The notes beneath the pieces are model-generated. The model was not told where the DNA came from and did no database searches. It saw only the letters and a list, made by a program, of their open reading frames with translations. From a virus, in IMG/VR virus record IMGVR_UViG_3300025133_009407, positions 1 to 64,000 of that record: DNA of 64,000 nt; one strand, 5' to 3'. The position numbers and the translations under genes are program-made. This document shows positions 27,259 through 35,795 of the stretch, in pieces; within the stretch, counting starts at the first letter, position 1; the number at the start of each line of letters is the position of its first letter.

Positions 27259-29796
27259 ATGATAGAAATTATATTAAATAATGTAAACTGCGAACTCCGG
27301 GGACAGCTGGATAGCGAAGTCGTTAAGAGCCTCGATAAGATCATGAGCTATGATCATCCGGGCTATATGTTTATGACTGGCGCTCGCGGAGGCTATGGTA
27401 ATGGCGGAGCTTCTGGCGGTTGGGACGGAAAGGTGAGGCTTCTAACTAAGAACGGAAAGTTTCCGATTGGACTTCTTAGCGTAACAGAATCTTTATTGAA
27501 AGAGAAAAAAATTCCATACAAAATTCGGGATCAAAGGCCAGAGTTGCACTATGGAAAAGAACTTCCTCTTATCAGCGATAAATTTGAGATAAGGCCTTAC
27601 CAGTTTGGAGCAGTAAAGAGGGCAACTGAGGCTGGCAGTGGAATTATGAAGATGGCCACCGGATGTCATGCAAAGGGCGCGGAAATACTCCTGTATGATG
27701 GTTCTGTGAAAAAGGCAGAAGACGTAGTCGTTGGAGATCTCCTAATGGGCCCGGATTCAAAGCCGAGAAGGGTTTTGGAACTTTGTCGAGGAAGAGATAG
27801 GATGGTAAAGATAAATCCCACAAAAGGGGATTCTTTTACGATTAATCAAGATCACATTTTGTCTCTAAAGAGAACTAAGCGCCGCACTGGCGACAAAAAA
27901 GCTGGAAATATTGAAGATGTAAAATTTTCAGATTGGGAAAGATTAACTCCTTATGGAAAGCATATAAGAAAACTCTTTAGAGTTGGTGTTGATTTTTCTA
28001 AAAAAGAATTATTAATGGATCCATATTTAATGGGTCTTTTGCTTGGAGACGGAAGCCTCCATTCGTCAATTGGAATTACCTCTGTAGATAAGGAGATAAT
28101 TTTTTACTGCAAAAATAAAGCAGAAGACTTAGGTTTGTATCTTAGAAAAAATGGTTTAACATATTATTTTACAACTGGGTTTAAAAATAAAGGAAAAAAT
28201 AAACTTATAAACATAGTAAGGAAAGAAGGACTGCACCAGACTGGGTCTGGAAATAAGTTTATTCCAAAAAATTATAAAACTTCGAATAGAGCTGATAGGC
28301 TTAGCTTACTTGCTGGTATTCTGGATACTGATGGATCTTATGACGGTAAGACATATGACTTTATATCTAAATCAAAAAAGCTATCAGAGGATGTTGCCTT
28401 CGTATCAAGGAGCCTTGGGCTTGCCGCTTATATTTCAAAGCAATATAAGGTGTGTACAAATAACGGGGTTGGAGGATATTATTATAGGGTTTGTATATCT
28501 GGCGAATTAAGCGAAATTCCATGCAAACTCCCCAGAAAGAAGGCTAATCCAAGGCGTCAGAAGAAAAGCGTTTTAGTAACCGGCTTTAAATATGAGGAAG
28601 CAGGAATTCAGGATTATTATGGATTTAAGGTAGACAAAGATCACAGATACCTAATGGGAGACTTTACTGTTACGCATAATTCTGGAAAAAGCTTTATTAT
28701 AGCAACCTTGGCGGCAAAATACAATATTCCAACCGTTGTTTATGTAATTGGAATTGAGCTTTTATATCAGATGAAAGAAACTATAGAAGCTGCATATGGA
28801 ATTCCATGCGGCATAGTTGGTGGTGGATTATGTGATACCTCAAAGCAGGTAACTATTATGACCATTTGGTCTGCGGCAGCCGCCTTTAACAAGAAGGCTA
28901 AGGTGTCAGACAATGACACAACGGGAGATTCCAAGAAGCATACAGATAAGTTAAATAAGGCTTCTGTAAGAAAGCGAGTTCAAGAAGCTCAGCTGTTTAT
29001 CTTCGATGAGTGTCAATATGCTGCGTCAGAAACTCTTCAGTTTCTACATCGGGCAAGCATATCTGCTAAGCATAGATTTCTTCTCTCTGGAACGCCGTGG
29101 AGAGATACGGGTGACGACATCTTAATCGAAGCGGTGTCTGGTCCAAGGATTTGCGATATCAGTGCAACGAAGCTAATCAAACAAGGGTACTTAGTTCCTC
29201 CGGATATTCATTTCTTAGACGTCCCAGTTATGAGGGGTGTCGGAAAGACGTATCACGATGTATATAAAGCATATGTTGTAGAGAATGAAGAGAGAAATGA
29301 TCTTATCTTTAAAGCGGCAAAGAAGCTTGTGGCTGCTGGAAAGAAAGTCTTAATCTTAGTTGTAAGAGTAAAGCATGGTCAACTTTTATATAAAAAGCTT
29401 AAGGATGAATTCTCTGTAAGTTTTCTAGATGGAGCAAAGAGTAGTAAGGTACGAATGAGTGCTATTCAAGATATGAAAGATGGAAAAACAGAGATCTTAA
29501 TTGCATCAAAAATCTTTGATCAAGGAATCGATATTCCTGAGCTTGATGCTTTGATCTTGGCGGGGTCTGGAAAGTCTTCCGGTAGAGCGTTGCAGAGAAT
29601 AGGGCGAGCAATAAGAAAGCACAAGGGAAAGAAGAAAGCAATAATTGTTGAGTTTTTTGACAACTGCAAGTATCTAAGAGATCATTCTGAGGCTAGGATA
29701 AAAGTTTATAGAAGTGAGCCTGCGTTTGTCCTTAAGATCCAAAAGAATAAGGCCTTAAAGACTTATCCCAAGCGGGCTCCAGTGAAGTGGTCTTAA
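27259..29796 (+). CDS. uvsW: UvsW-like superfamily 2 helicase interrupted by an intein
   Basis: The spliced protein would be 506 residues, close to T4 UvsW. An N-terminal domain with a GGWDGKVRLL-type motif precedes the helicase core. The core has Walker A ATG-SGKS (split by the intein), the DECQ box in FIFDECQYA, motif III FLLSGTPWR, and motifs V-VI ASKIFDQGIDIPELDA and GRALQRIGRAIRKHKG. UvsW unwinds branched DNA and R-loops and drives the switch from origin-dependent to recombination-dependent replication. A hairpin lies just upstream of the ATG. Confidence 0.9.
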   Translation: MIEIILNNVNCELRGQLDSEVVKSLDKIMSYDHPGYMFMTGARGGYGNGGASGGWDGKVRLLTKNGKFPIGLLSVTESLLKEKKIPYKIRDQRPELHYGKELPLISDKFEIRPYQFGAVKRATEAGSGIMKMATGCHAKGAEILLYDGSVKKAEDVVVGDLLMGPDSKPRRVLELCRGRDRMVKINPTKGDSFTINQDHILSLKRTKRRTGDKKAGNIEDVKFSDWERLTPYGKHIRKLFRVGVDFSKKELLMDPYLMGLLLGDGSLHSSIGITSVDKEIIFYCKNKAEDLGLYLRKNGLTYYFTTGFKNKGKNKLINIVRKEGLHQTGSGNKFIPKNYKTSNRADRLSLLAGILDTDGSYDGKTYDFISKSKKLSEDVAFVSRSLGLAAYISKQYKVCTNNGVGGYYYRVCISGELSEIPCKLPRKKANPRRQKKSVLVTGFKYEEAGIQDYYGFKVDKDHRYLMGDFTVTHNSGKSFIIATLAAKYNIPTVVYVIGIELLYQMKETIEAAYGIPCGIVGGGLCDTSKQVTIMTIWSAAAAFNKKAKVSDNDTTGDSKKHTDKLNKASVRKRVQEAQLFIFDECQYAASETLQFLHRASISAKHRFLLSGTPWRDTGDDILIEAVSGPRICDISATKLIKQGYLVPPDIHFLDVPVMRGVGKTYHDVYKAYVVENEERNDLIFKAAKKLVAAGKKVLILVVRVKHGQLLYKKLKDEFSVSFLDGAKSSKVRMSAIQDMKDGKTEILIASKIFDQGIDIPELDALILAGSGKSSGRALQRIGRAIRKHKGKKKAIIVEFFDNCKYLRDHSEARIKVYRSEPAFVLKIQKNKALKTYPKRAPVKWS
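27664..28680 (+). mobile_element. Intein in UvsW, class 1, with LAGLIDADG endonuclease (339 residues)
   Basis: The insertion begins at Cys136 (CHAKGAEILLYDGSVKKAED, block A) and ends FTVTHN before Ser+1, with block B at FTINQDHIL. Two LAGLIDADG motifs are visible: LMGLLLGDGSLH and LLAGILDTDGSYD. It splits the Walker A motif between Gly and Ser (MATG / SGKSF), so the helicase cannot bind ATP until splicing. The frame is open throughout, so splicing must be at the protein level. All catalytic positions (Cys1, His-Asn, Ser+1) are present, so it is probably active. Confidence 0.92.
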
Positions 29797-29846
29797 CCTA
29801 CTAATAACAAATTAATTTATAGTTAAAGCTTGCAACGGAAGTGTCG

Positions 29847-29941
29847 AAAGCCTCTATGTTTGAAGAGACATGGAACCGAGAAATAGTTCCCGCATTAAAT
29901 CGCCTCGCCAATGGCAACGCTTAGTCCTCATAGAGAGCTTT
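29847..29941 (+). ncRNA. Structured leader candidate (multibranched RNA)
   Basis: The non-coding gap 29797-30015 is unusually long for this genome. AAAGCCTCTATG (29847-29858) pairs with CATAGAG-A-GCTTT (29929-29941), giving 12 pairs with one bulge. Inside are a GGAAC/GTTCC hairpin (29872-29890) and a GCC-AAT-GGC hairpin (29907-29915). This closed, multibranched shape resembles riboswitch or other cis-RNA architecture, but it matches none that I recognise. A second hairpin follows at 29981 and touches the next gene's ribosome site. Confidence 0.5.
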
Positions 29942-29980
29942 GGTGTTAAATTTCTTGATAATTCTATAGGCTTCATCTGA

Positions 29981-30008
29981 TCCTGCTCGTACAATGTACC
30001 CAGCAGGA
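29981..30008 (+). promoter_or_regulatory. Hairpin that occludes part of a Shine-Dalgarno site
   Basis: TCCTGCT (29981-29987) pairs with AGCAGGA (30002-30008), topped by GTAC-AAT-GTAC after a small internal loop. Its 3' arm contains the first four bases of the AGGAGG ribosome site (30005-30010) of the GTG-start gene at 30016. That layout allows translation to be switched by opening the stem. Confidence 0.55.
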
Positions 30009-30015
30009 GGGCGCG

Positions 30016-30615
30016 GTGAACCAAGAAGAATTCTACGAAAAAATTCCAGAATGGATATCTAAGCCTAAAGAGACGTGGAATCACATAACTCTTATGGCGT
30101 ACTTTTGTCACAAATATGAAAAGGTACATGGCGTCCGTTTTAGATTGGTCAAATGGTCATCTAATCCGGGCAGGGGAAAGGAGAGTCGAGACTTCGCTAA
30201 GTTATTCAAGACCTTGGCTCCAGAAAACTACGCAACCCTTCGTCCCTTGGAGAAAAAGGATGTTAGGACTCGGGTTAATGCGAAAATATATAATTATATA
30301 AATTGGATATTCGATTATAAATTTAGACGTGGTGATAGGTCGGTGACCGGAACTAAGCTTTTTCTGCTGCCAGCAATGATTAATGAGTTCGAACGAATGT
30401 ATTCCGCTTTTCTTTTGAAAAAGAAGTCGGAAAATAAGTTCGAAACCTTATTGGACTGGGCCAAGAAAGAAGTGCCTGCAGTATTCGAGCATCATCAGAT
30501 GGAATACCCAGAGGATGTAAATATGCTGCAAACATATGTTGAGAGCTATTCCCTAGGAGAGGAATCCATAGAGGCTTTACTCCTAAGGAAAGCTAAAGAG
30601 TTAGGTTTAATATGA
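30016..30615 (+). CDS. Unrecognised 199-residue basic protein ahead of the helicase-loading genes
   Basis: It starts at GTG 30016 behind AGGAGG, downstream of a structured leader. The product is helical and basic, with MAYFCHKYEKVHGVRFRLVK and KIYNYINWIFDYKFRRGDRS, and ends in an acidic helix (SYSLGEESIEALLLRKAKEL). I recognise no catalytic motif. It leads a run of an Sm-like protein, an ATPase loader and a DnaB-like helicase, with ATGA coupling to the next gene, so a replication or recombination role is plausible. Confidence 0.8.
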   Translation: MNQEEFYEKIPEWISKPKETWNHITLMAYFCHKYEKVHGVRFRLVKWSSNPGRGKESRDFAKLFKTLAPENYATLRPLEKKDVRTRVNAKIYNYINWIFDYKFRRGDRSVTGTKLFLLPAMINEFERMYSAFLLKKKSENKFETLLDWAKKEVPAVFEHHQMEYPEDVNMLQTYVESYSLGEESIEALLLRKAKELGLI

Positions 30616-31079
30616 GTAAAAAACAGTCTTTAAAAGGTAAGACAGTAACCCTCTATATGGATGGTGGATGGGAATTTACCGGAATTATAAAAAACATAGA
30701 TAATAATAAATTTATCATTGAAAGCAATGGAAGTTTAACCGTAATTTTTAAGGCAAAAATTTCCTGCATGACTATATCCAAAGAAGAAAGAGCGGTCTAT
30801 GATTCAGGCGAAGTAGAGGTTCGCACAGAACCTCTACAGGCACGAAGGGTAGAGGCTGCAGAGGTTCCTCCTGCTGATTCGCGCTTTCCAATGAATCGAT
30901 TATCATACGAGGAGACGACTATGTCGATTCCGGGAGATCTTCTAGGAGAATCCGGACAGAATATGAGTGACGATGATCTATCGGTCTTTTATCCTGGCGG
31001 AGCGAAGATAACTGATTATGAGAGTTCGGCCGGCTCAGGCATGTCTTTTGGAGTGGAAGAAGATGATTCCAAAGAATAA
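30612..31079 (+). CDS. Protein with N-terminal Sm/Hfq-like domain
   Basis: Residues 7 to about 55 (LKGKTVTLYMDGGWEFTGII, KNIDNNKFIIESNG, then KAKISCMTIS) follow the five-strand Sm1/Sm2 layout of Hfq and LSm proteins: a VTLYM strand, a glycine-rich F-x-G-x-I strand, a variable strand and the closing KAKIS strand. The remaining 100 residues are acidic and probably disordered (DDDLSVFYPGGAKITDY). If real it would bind RNA as a ring. It is between a regulated 199-residue gene and the helicase loader, both by overlap. The domain call is by pattern only. Confidence 0.65.
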   Translation: MSKKQSLKGKTVTLYMDGGWEFTGIIKNIDNNKFIIESNGSLTVIFKAKISCMTISKEERAVYDSGEVEVRTEPLQARRVEAAEVPPADSRFPMNRLSYEETTMSIPGDLLGESGQNMSDDDLSVFYPGGAKITDYESSAGSGMSFGVEEDDSKE

Positions 31080-31743
31080 GCTAGACAGGATTAAGGCGAA
31101 GCTACTAGAGTCATGCCCTGATTGCTCTAGGGAGGGATGCCCGAGATGTCTGTCCCGAGCGTCAAGGCTTGACAGATATTATATGGCCGATATTCCAGTG
31201 GAATATTGGTCTTTGTCCTTTAAGGATTTTAATGGCGATCCAAACTTTAAAGCAATAATAAAAGCGAGGATGAAGGATATTGACTCGCTTTATGATAATG
31301 GAAAGTCGTTTATGTTTGCGGGGAACTTGGGGACCGGCAAAACCTATACTGCATGTTGCATCTTAAAGAGGGCCGTAAGCACCGGATACTCTGGACTTTA
31401 CACGACAATGGCAGACGTTGTGGCAAACATGTTATCGCGAGAGATTGATACGTCAAGATATTATGCCGAGCTTACAGGAAAAGACTTCTTGGTAATTGAT
31501 GAGTTTAGCTCGCATTGGATTTTTCCATCTGAAAAGGCAGAGCAGCTATTTGGAACGTCAATTGAGTATGTTCTTCGCACTAGATTCCAAAATCAATTAC
31601 CGACAATATTATGTACTAACGATAGCGATGTTGATAAAATATTTGGCGGGTTTAACGCCAAGTCCTTTAAATCACTACGAAGTCATCACGTAGACTACTT
31701 TGTAGTCGGAGGGAAGGACTTCAGGAGGAAAAAGAATGCTTGA
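31063..31743 (+). CDS. DnaC/IstB-like AAA+ helicase loader
   Basis: ATG 31063 is chosen over an upstream in-frame start because it follows GGAGTGGAAGA. The 226-residue protein has a CPDC ... CPRC zinc knuckle at the N-terminus, as in DnaC/DnaI loaders. The Walker A GNLGTGKT is at residues 87-94 and the Walker B is FLVIDEFSS. An ILCTNDSD sensor-1 segment follows. It should load the replicative helicase encoded immediately downstream (overlap of eight bases). The sensor-2 arginine region is not obvious. Confidence 0.85.
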   Translation: MIPKNKLDRIKAKLLESCPDCSREGCPRCLSRASRLDRYYMADIPVEYWSLSFKDFNGDPNFKAIIKARMKDIDSLYDNGKSFMFAGNLGTGKTYTACCILKRAVSTGYSGLYTTMADVVANMLSREIDTSRYYAELTGKDFLVIDEFSSHWIFPSEKAEQLFGTSIEYVLRTRFQNQLPTILCTNDSDVDKIFGGFNAKSFKSLRSHHVDYFVVGGKDFRRKKNA

Positions 31744-33103
31744 TGCTAAGATTTTAAATTGGATGATGCAAGGGTCATCTAATTTGAATGATGTGTACAG
31801 AGAGGTCCAGTACGATCTTCTTCGGTCTATATTTTTTCCAAAATATAAGCCCAGCCTAACATGTCTTCATGAATATTATTCAAGACATAAGGTTCCGCCT
31901 TCTTACTCGGTTTTAAAAAAGCTCTTAATATTAGAGGATGAAGATCCCGATATCCTTGAGTTTGTCAAGGACAAGGTGTGTAAGGCCAATGAAATAGGAT
32001 TCTTTGTTGACCAGATTAAGGAGAGATATAATAAATTCTTAATATCAAAGCTAACAGAGCAAGCTGAGGACATCGAAGATGGCAAAGAAGCTTTGTCTGA
32101 CTTTAATGATGAACTCAAGAAGATCTTATCCAAAACCGAAAGGCTGTATAAGAGTGACGTATTTACTCAGGGTGAGATAAGGGATTCGGTAAATGATCGA
32201 AAAGATGATTATAAATATACCGAGGAGCATCCAGACGAAATCAAAGGCTTTTTATCTGGTTATAAGGAGATAGATGATTACACCTGGGGAATCAAAGATT
32301 CTGAGATGCTTGTAATCGCCGGAGCTAGCTCTTCTGGAAAGTCCATGTTAATGCAGTGTATGGCTATCAATGCATGGTTGGGTAGTAACGTGCCCTCTGA
32401 GGGAATCACGGGTCATAAGGATGGGAAAGATATTCTCATGATCACTCTTGAGATGAGCAAAAAACAGTATGAGGCCCGAGTTGATGCGAATACTGCAAAA
32501 GTCAGACATAGAGGCGTCGTTAGGGCTCAGCTAACTGTAGAAGAAAAGCTTCGATGGGATAGCTGCCTTGAATTTCAAAAGAATTATGATAAAAAATTCT
32601 ACATATTAGACATGCCCCGGGGAACTACTATGGGAGAAATCGAAGCTAAGTATGAGACATTACTTGGAGAATTCGATCCTGATGCGGTATTTATAGATTA
32701 CCTGCAGTTGATGAAACCAACCATTGGACAGATTGGCCAAGACTGGTTGGATGTTGGGCGAGTCTCCGAAGAGCTTCACGAATTTTGCAGAAAAAAGAAT
32801 AAGCCGGTTGTCACTGCTGCTCAGAGAAAGACCGCCCAAAAGAAGACTGGAGGAAAAAGAATCGATGACGTGAGCCTTGAGGATTTAGGTAGAAGTAAAA
32901 TGATTGGAGATAATGCAGCCATTGTGATGATTATTGCCAATCGAGAGGATGAGCATCTCAGAGAAGATATGGAGGTACACTTGGTAAAGAATAGAGATGG
33001 AGCTAAAGGCAAAGTAACTTTGAGAAAAGATTTTGCAAGATCTAACATTGAAACCCTCCCCGATAATTGGGCAGAAGATTTTGGGGAAGAGAATGAACTC
33101 TAA
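31736..33103 (+). CDS. dnaB: Replicative DNA helicase, DnaB-like
   Basis: The 455-residue protein has the DnaB layout: a helical N-domain, a linker, and a RecA-type core with Walker A GASSSGKS at residues 196-203. The core also has ILMITLEMSKKQYEAR (H1a), AVFIDYLQLM (Walker B), PVVTAAQRKTAQK (H3) and VHLVKNRDGAKGKVTLRKDF (H4). It is the fork helicase of the phage replisome. GGAGG precedes the ATG. It has no intein, although this protein is a common intein host and the neighbouring helicase has one. Confidence 0.92.
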   Translation: MLDAKILNWMMQGSSNLNDVYREVQYDLLRSIFFPKYKPSLTCLHEYYSRHKVPPSYSVLKKLLILEDEDPDILEFVKDKVCKANEIGFFVDQIKERYNKFLISKLTEQAEDIEDGKEALSDFNDELKKILSKTERLYKSDVFTQGEIRDSVNDRKDDYKYTEEHPDEIKGFLSGYKEIDDYTWGIKDSEMLVIAGASSSGKSMLMQCMAINAWLGSNVPSEGITGHKDGKDILMITLEMSKKQYEARVDANTAKVRHRGVVRAQLTVEEKLRWDSCLEFQKNYDKKFYILDMPRGTTMGEIEAKYETLLGEFDPDAVFIDYLQLMKPTIGQIGQDWLDVGRVSEELHEFCRKKNKPVVTAAQRKTAQKKTGGKRIDDVSLEDLGRSKMIGDNAAIVMIIANREDEHLREDMEVHLVKNRDGAKGKVTLRKDFARSNIETLPDNWAEDFGEENEL

Positions 33104-33398
33104 TAATAAGATTCTAAAGAAGCTAAGAAAAAACAATATTGTTGTAATCACAACAATCTTAGAAGAAAACAAAGAGAATCATAGATACTTAATCAGAAGT
33201 GTAAATAAAAAAGAAAGATTTTTATCAGTTTTATCTTTAGAACCTTTTTTTCAAAGCAAAGAACAGGTCGAGGCTCCAGTTCTGTCCCTGCCATTTTCTA
33301 TGGTAAAAAAGATCAAATTTGGAAATGAAAACGATCTTTTATTTTTATTTGATCAGATAAAGAATCCCCATATCCGGGCGGCTCTGGGAGGTTTATAG
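33093..33398 (+). CDS. Small protein of unknown function downstream of the helicase
   Basis: ATG 33093 (behind GGGGAAGAGA, overlapping the helicase end) gives 101 residues. The sequence alternates strands and turns (NIVVITTILEENKENHRYLI, FLSVLSLEPFF, SMVKKIKFG). No motif is recognised. It may form a beta-barrel, like the 61-residue neighbour, but that is a guess. Confidence 0.7.
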   Translation: MNSNNKILKKLRKNNIVVITTILEENKENHRYLIRSVNKKERFLSVLSLEPFFQSKEQVEAPVLSLPFSMVKKIKFGNENDLLFLFDQIKNPHIRAALGGL

Positions 33399-33583
33399 TG
33401 AAAGAGCGCAAGGTTGGAAAGATTAAAAATATTTCATTTAATGACAATACAGATGACATGGAAATAACTCTTATTATTACGGATAACAAGTTCAAAAAAA
33501 AGATTTTAAGAGATTTTTCCCTAATGGGCAAGCTCAAGTTTGAGGGTGACAAAGTTGTTTATGTTACTAATATAAAAGAATAA
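33398..33583 (+). CDS. Small beta-rich protein of unknown function
   Basis: GTG start directly behind GGAGG, sharing one base with the previous stop. The 61-residue product is strand-rich and basic (MEITLIITDNKFKKKILRDF, KLKFEGDKVVYVTNIKE). No family is recognised. Confidence 0.65.
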   Translation: MKERKVGKIKNISFNDNTDDMEITLIITDNKFKKKILRDFSLMGKLKFEGDKVVYVTNIKE

Positions 33584-33587
33584 ACAG

Positions 33588-33875
33588 ATGGCTATTTACA
33601 ATTTCAAATGTAATACATGCTCTTCGGTAGTGATATTAAATATTTCTATAAAGAAGTTTGAGCAGCAAAGCCTGGACTGCGCCTTTGACGAAATGATTTG
33701 CGAGAATTGTGAGAATTTGTCTGAATTTACTCGAATCTTCAACATGTCTTCTAGTAAGATAAAAAGAGATAACGAAGAGATAATGAGACAAATCAAAGAA
33801 GATTCTAGAAAAATCGTTCGAAGTATTCAAAGCGGAAATACAAAAACTATGAGAGATATTTACGGAGAAGAATGA
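33588..33875 (+). CDS. FmdB-like zinc-ribbon protein
   Basis: The N-terminus IYNFKCNTCSSVV and the later MICENCENLSEFTRIF form a two-CxxC zinc ribbon with the phage/FmdB spacing. A helical basic tail (SSKIKRDNEEIMRQIKEDSR) follows. The 95-residue gene directly precedes prkA by a four-base overlap. FmdB-like proteins have no settled function; regulation of the downstream genes is possible. Confidence 0.75.
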   Translation: MAIYNFKCNTCSSVVILNISIKKFEQQSLDCAFDEMICENCENLSEFTRIFNMSSSKIKRDNEEIMRQIKEDSRKIVRSIQSGNTKTMRDIYGEE

Positions 33876-35794
33876 TGCCGGGTAAGAAAAAGGTAAGCCT
33901 CCTAGAGGCATTAAGCAGCCATGTTGATGCAGTAAGCGCCCTAGAGTGGGAAGGAACCCTGGCAGACTATGTTGATATAATTACTAAAGCTCCCAGCCTA
34001 CATCGTGGAGCCCACCAGAGGGTTCTTGATATGATTGATGCAGCTGGAGTAGAGCGAGATAGTGACGGAGTGGCCACAAAATATCACTTCTTCGATCAAG
34101 ATCTATTCGGGATCGAAGAGTCTATCTCTGAAATAATGTCATACCTAAAGGCTGCAGCGGCTGGAAGTGAAGTATCTAGGCGAATTCTTCTACTCTATGG
34201 TCCCACTTCCTCAGGAAAATCTCAGCTTGCTGTTCTTCTAAAGAAAGGGTTGGAATCTTACTCAAAGACTGAAGCCGGAAAGACTTACTGCTTATCTGAA
34301 TCCCCTATGTACGAAGATCCTCTTTGTGCCATTCCAATGGAGTTACGCCCCAGATTTGAGGAAGAGTATGGAATTAAGATAGATGGCTTATTGAGCCCAA
34401 TTATGGAGCTTTTGCTGAAAGAGACGTATGGCGGAGACTTTTTGAAGCTTCCGGTTAAGCGCTTTTTCTTCTCAGAGCAGTCTAGAGTTGGAGTAGGAAC
34501 CTTTGTTCCGTCTGATAAAAAGAGCCAGGATATCTCTGAGCTAGTTGGATCGATGGACCTTAGCAAGATTGGAGAGTACGGTTCAGAATCTGATCCGAGA
34601 GCATATCGATTTGATGGTGAGCTTAACGTTGCAAATAGAGGCATCATGGAGTTTGTTGAGATGCTCAAAGTAGATCAGAAGTTCCTATACGTTCTTCTTA
34701 CTTTGGCTCAGGAAAAGAATATTAAGACTGGCCGCTTCCCGTTTATTTATGCAGATGAGTTCTTGCTGGCACACAGTAATGAAACAGAGTACAAGAGATT
34801 CTTGGCGAAAGACGAGATGGAAGCGCTCCACGACAGAATTATTGTTGTGAAGGTTCCTTATAATCTAAACGTAGCTGATGAGGTTAAGATCTATGAGAAG
34901 TTGATCGGTCAGGCGAGATTTGGGGATACCCATATTGCTCCATACACTCTATATTGCGCTGCTATGTTTGCGGTGCTATCACGTCTAAAAGATTCTAAGC
35001 ACGAGGGGCTTACTAACTTAAGCAAGATGAAGCTTTATAACGGAGAAGACATCGAAGGATTCTCCAAGGTTGATATGCCAATCTTAAAGAAAGAATTTGA
35101 AGAGGAAGGCATGACCGGTGTATCTCCGAGATATATCATAAACCGAATATCTTCGATGTTAGCACAGGACAATGCTGATTGTGTTACTCCAATTGATGTA
35201 ATCAGAGCCATTAGAGATGGCTTCAGCACTAATCCAAAGCTAGACAAAAAAGAAATTCATAGGCTTGAAAATATTTTAACCTCAGTTATCGAAGAGTATA
35301 GCAAGATTGCTAGGAACGAAGTGCAGAAAGCATTCTTCGTTAACTTTGAGCAGGAAGTTCAGAATCTTCTCTCAAACTACATGGATCATGTTGGAGCCTT
35401 CCTTGATAATACTAACACTCAGAATGAATGGGGCGAGCCTAGTGAGCCCAATGAGAGATTGATGCGATCAATTGAAGAAAAGGTTGGTATTTCAGAGACT
35501 GGCAAGAAGTCATTCCGTCAGGAAATATATCGAAAGATGCTCAAGTCTGCTTCTGCAGGCGGCAGAGATTATAATTACAAAGATCACGTCAAACTAAGAG
35601 AAGCTCTAGAGAAGCAGCTGTTTGACGAGAGACAGGATGTAATTAGACTGACCGTTAGTACCCGAAACCCGGATGAAAATGAACTTAAGAAGGTTAACGT
35701 TGTAATTCAGACCTTGTGTGACAAATATGGTTACAGTGCCAAGAGTGCAAACAAGCTGCTAAGATATGTAAGCTCATTGATGGCCAGAAACTAA
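33872..35794 (+). CDS. prkA: PrkA-family serine protein kinase (AAA+ type)
   Basis: The 640-residue protein matches PrkA/YeaG in length and order: an AAA+ core with YGPTSSGKSQLAVLLKKGLE, then SRVGVGTFVPSDKKSQDIS and SESDPRAYRFDGELNVANRG, and FIYADEFLLAHSNETEYKRF, followed by the kinase-like C-terminal region. PrkA phosphorylates serine/threonine on few known targets and acts in starvation and sporulation in bacteria. The start can be ATG 33872 or ATG 33875. It is coupled by one base spacing to yeaH, as in the bacterial yeaG-yeaH pair. Confidence 0.95.
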   Translation: MMPGKKKVSLLEALSSHVDAVSALEWEGTLADYVDIITKAPSLHRGAHQRVLDMIDAAGVERDSDGVATKYHFFDQDLFGIEESISEIMSYLKAAAAGSEVSRRILLLYGPTSSGKSQLAVLLKKGLESYSKTEAGKTYCLSESPMYEDPLCAIPMELRPRFEEEYGIKIDGLLSPIMELLLKETYGGDFLKLPVKRFFFSEQSRVGVGTFVPSDKKSQDISELVGSMDLSKIGEYGSESDPRAYRFDGELNVANRGIMEFVEMLKVDQKFLYVLLTLAQEKNIKTGRFPFIYADEFLLAHSNETEYKRFLAKDEMEALHDRIIVVKVPYNLNVADEVKIYEKLIGQARFGDTHIAPYTLYCAAMFAVLSRLKDSKHEGLTNLSKMKLYNGEDIEGFSKVDMPILKKEFEEEGMTGVSPRYIINRISSMLAQDNADCVTPIDVIRAIRDGFSTNPKLDKKEIHRLENILTSVIEEYSKIARNEVQKAFFVNFEQEVQNLLSNYMDHVGAFLDNTNTQNEWGEPSEPNERLMRSIEEKVGISETGKKSFRQEIYRKMLKSASAGGRDYNYKDHVKLREALEKQLFDERQDVIRLTVSTRNPDENELKKVNVVIQTLCDKYGYSAKSANKLLRYVSSLMARN

Positions 35795-35795
35795 A

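Noticed and set aside
29854-30129. Minus-strand ORF of 91 codons across the helicase/199-residue gene gap
   Set aside because: It lies opposite the structured leader and the start of the GTG gene, has no ribosome site, and its composition (Phe/Arg/Leu-rich, no fold pattern) looks like antisense translation.
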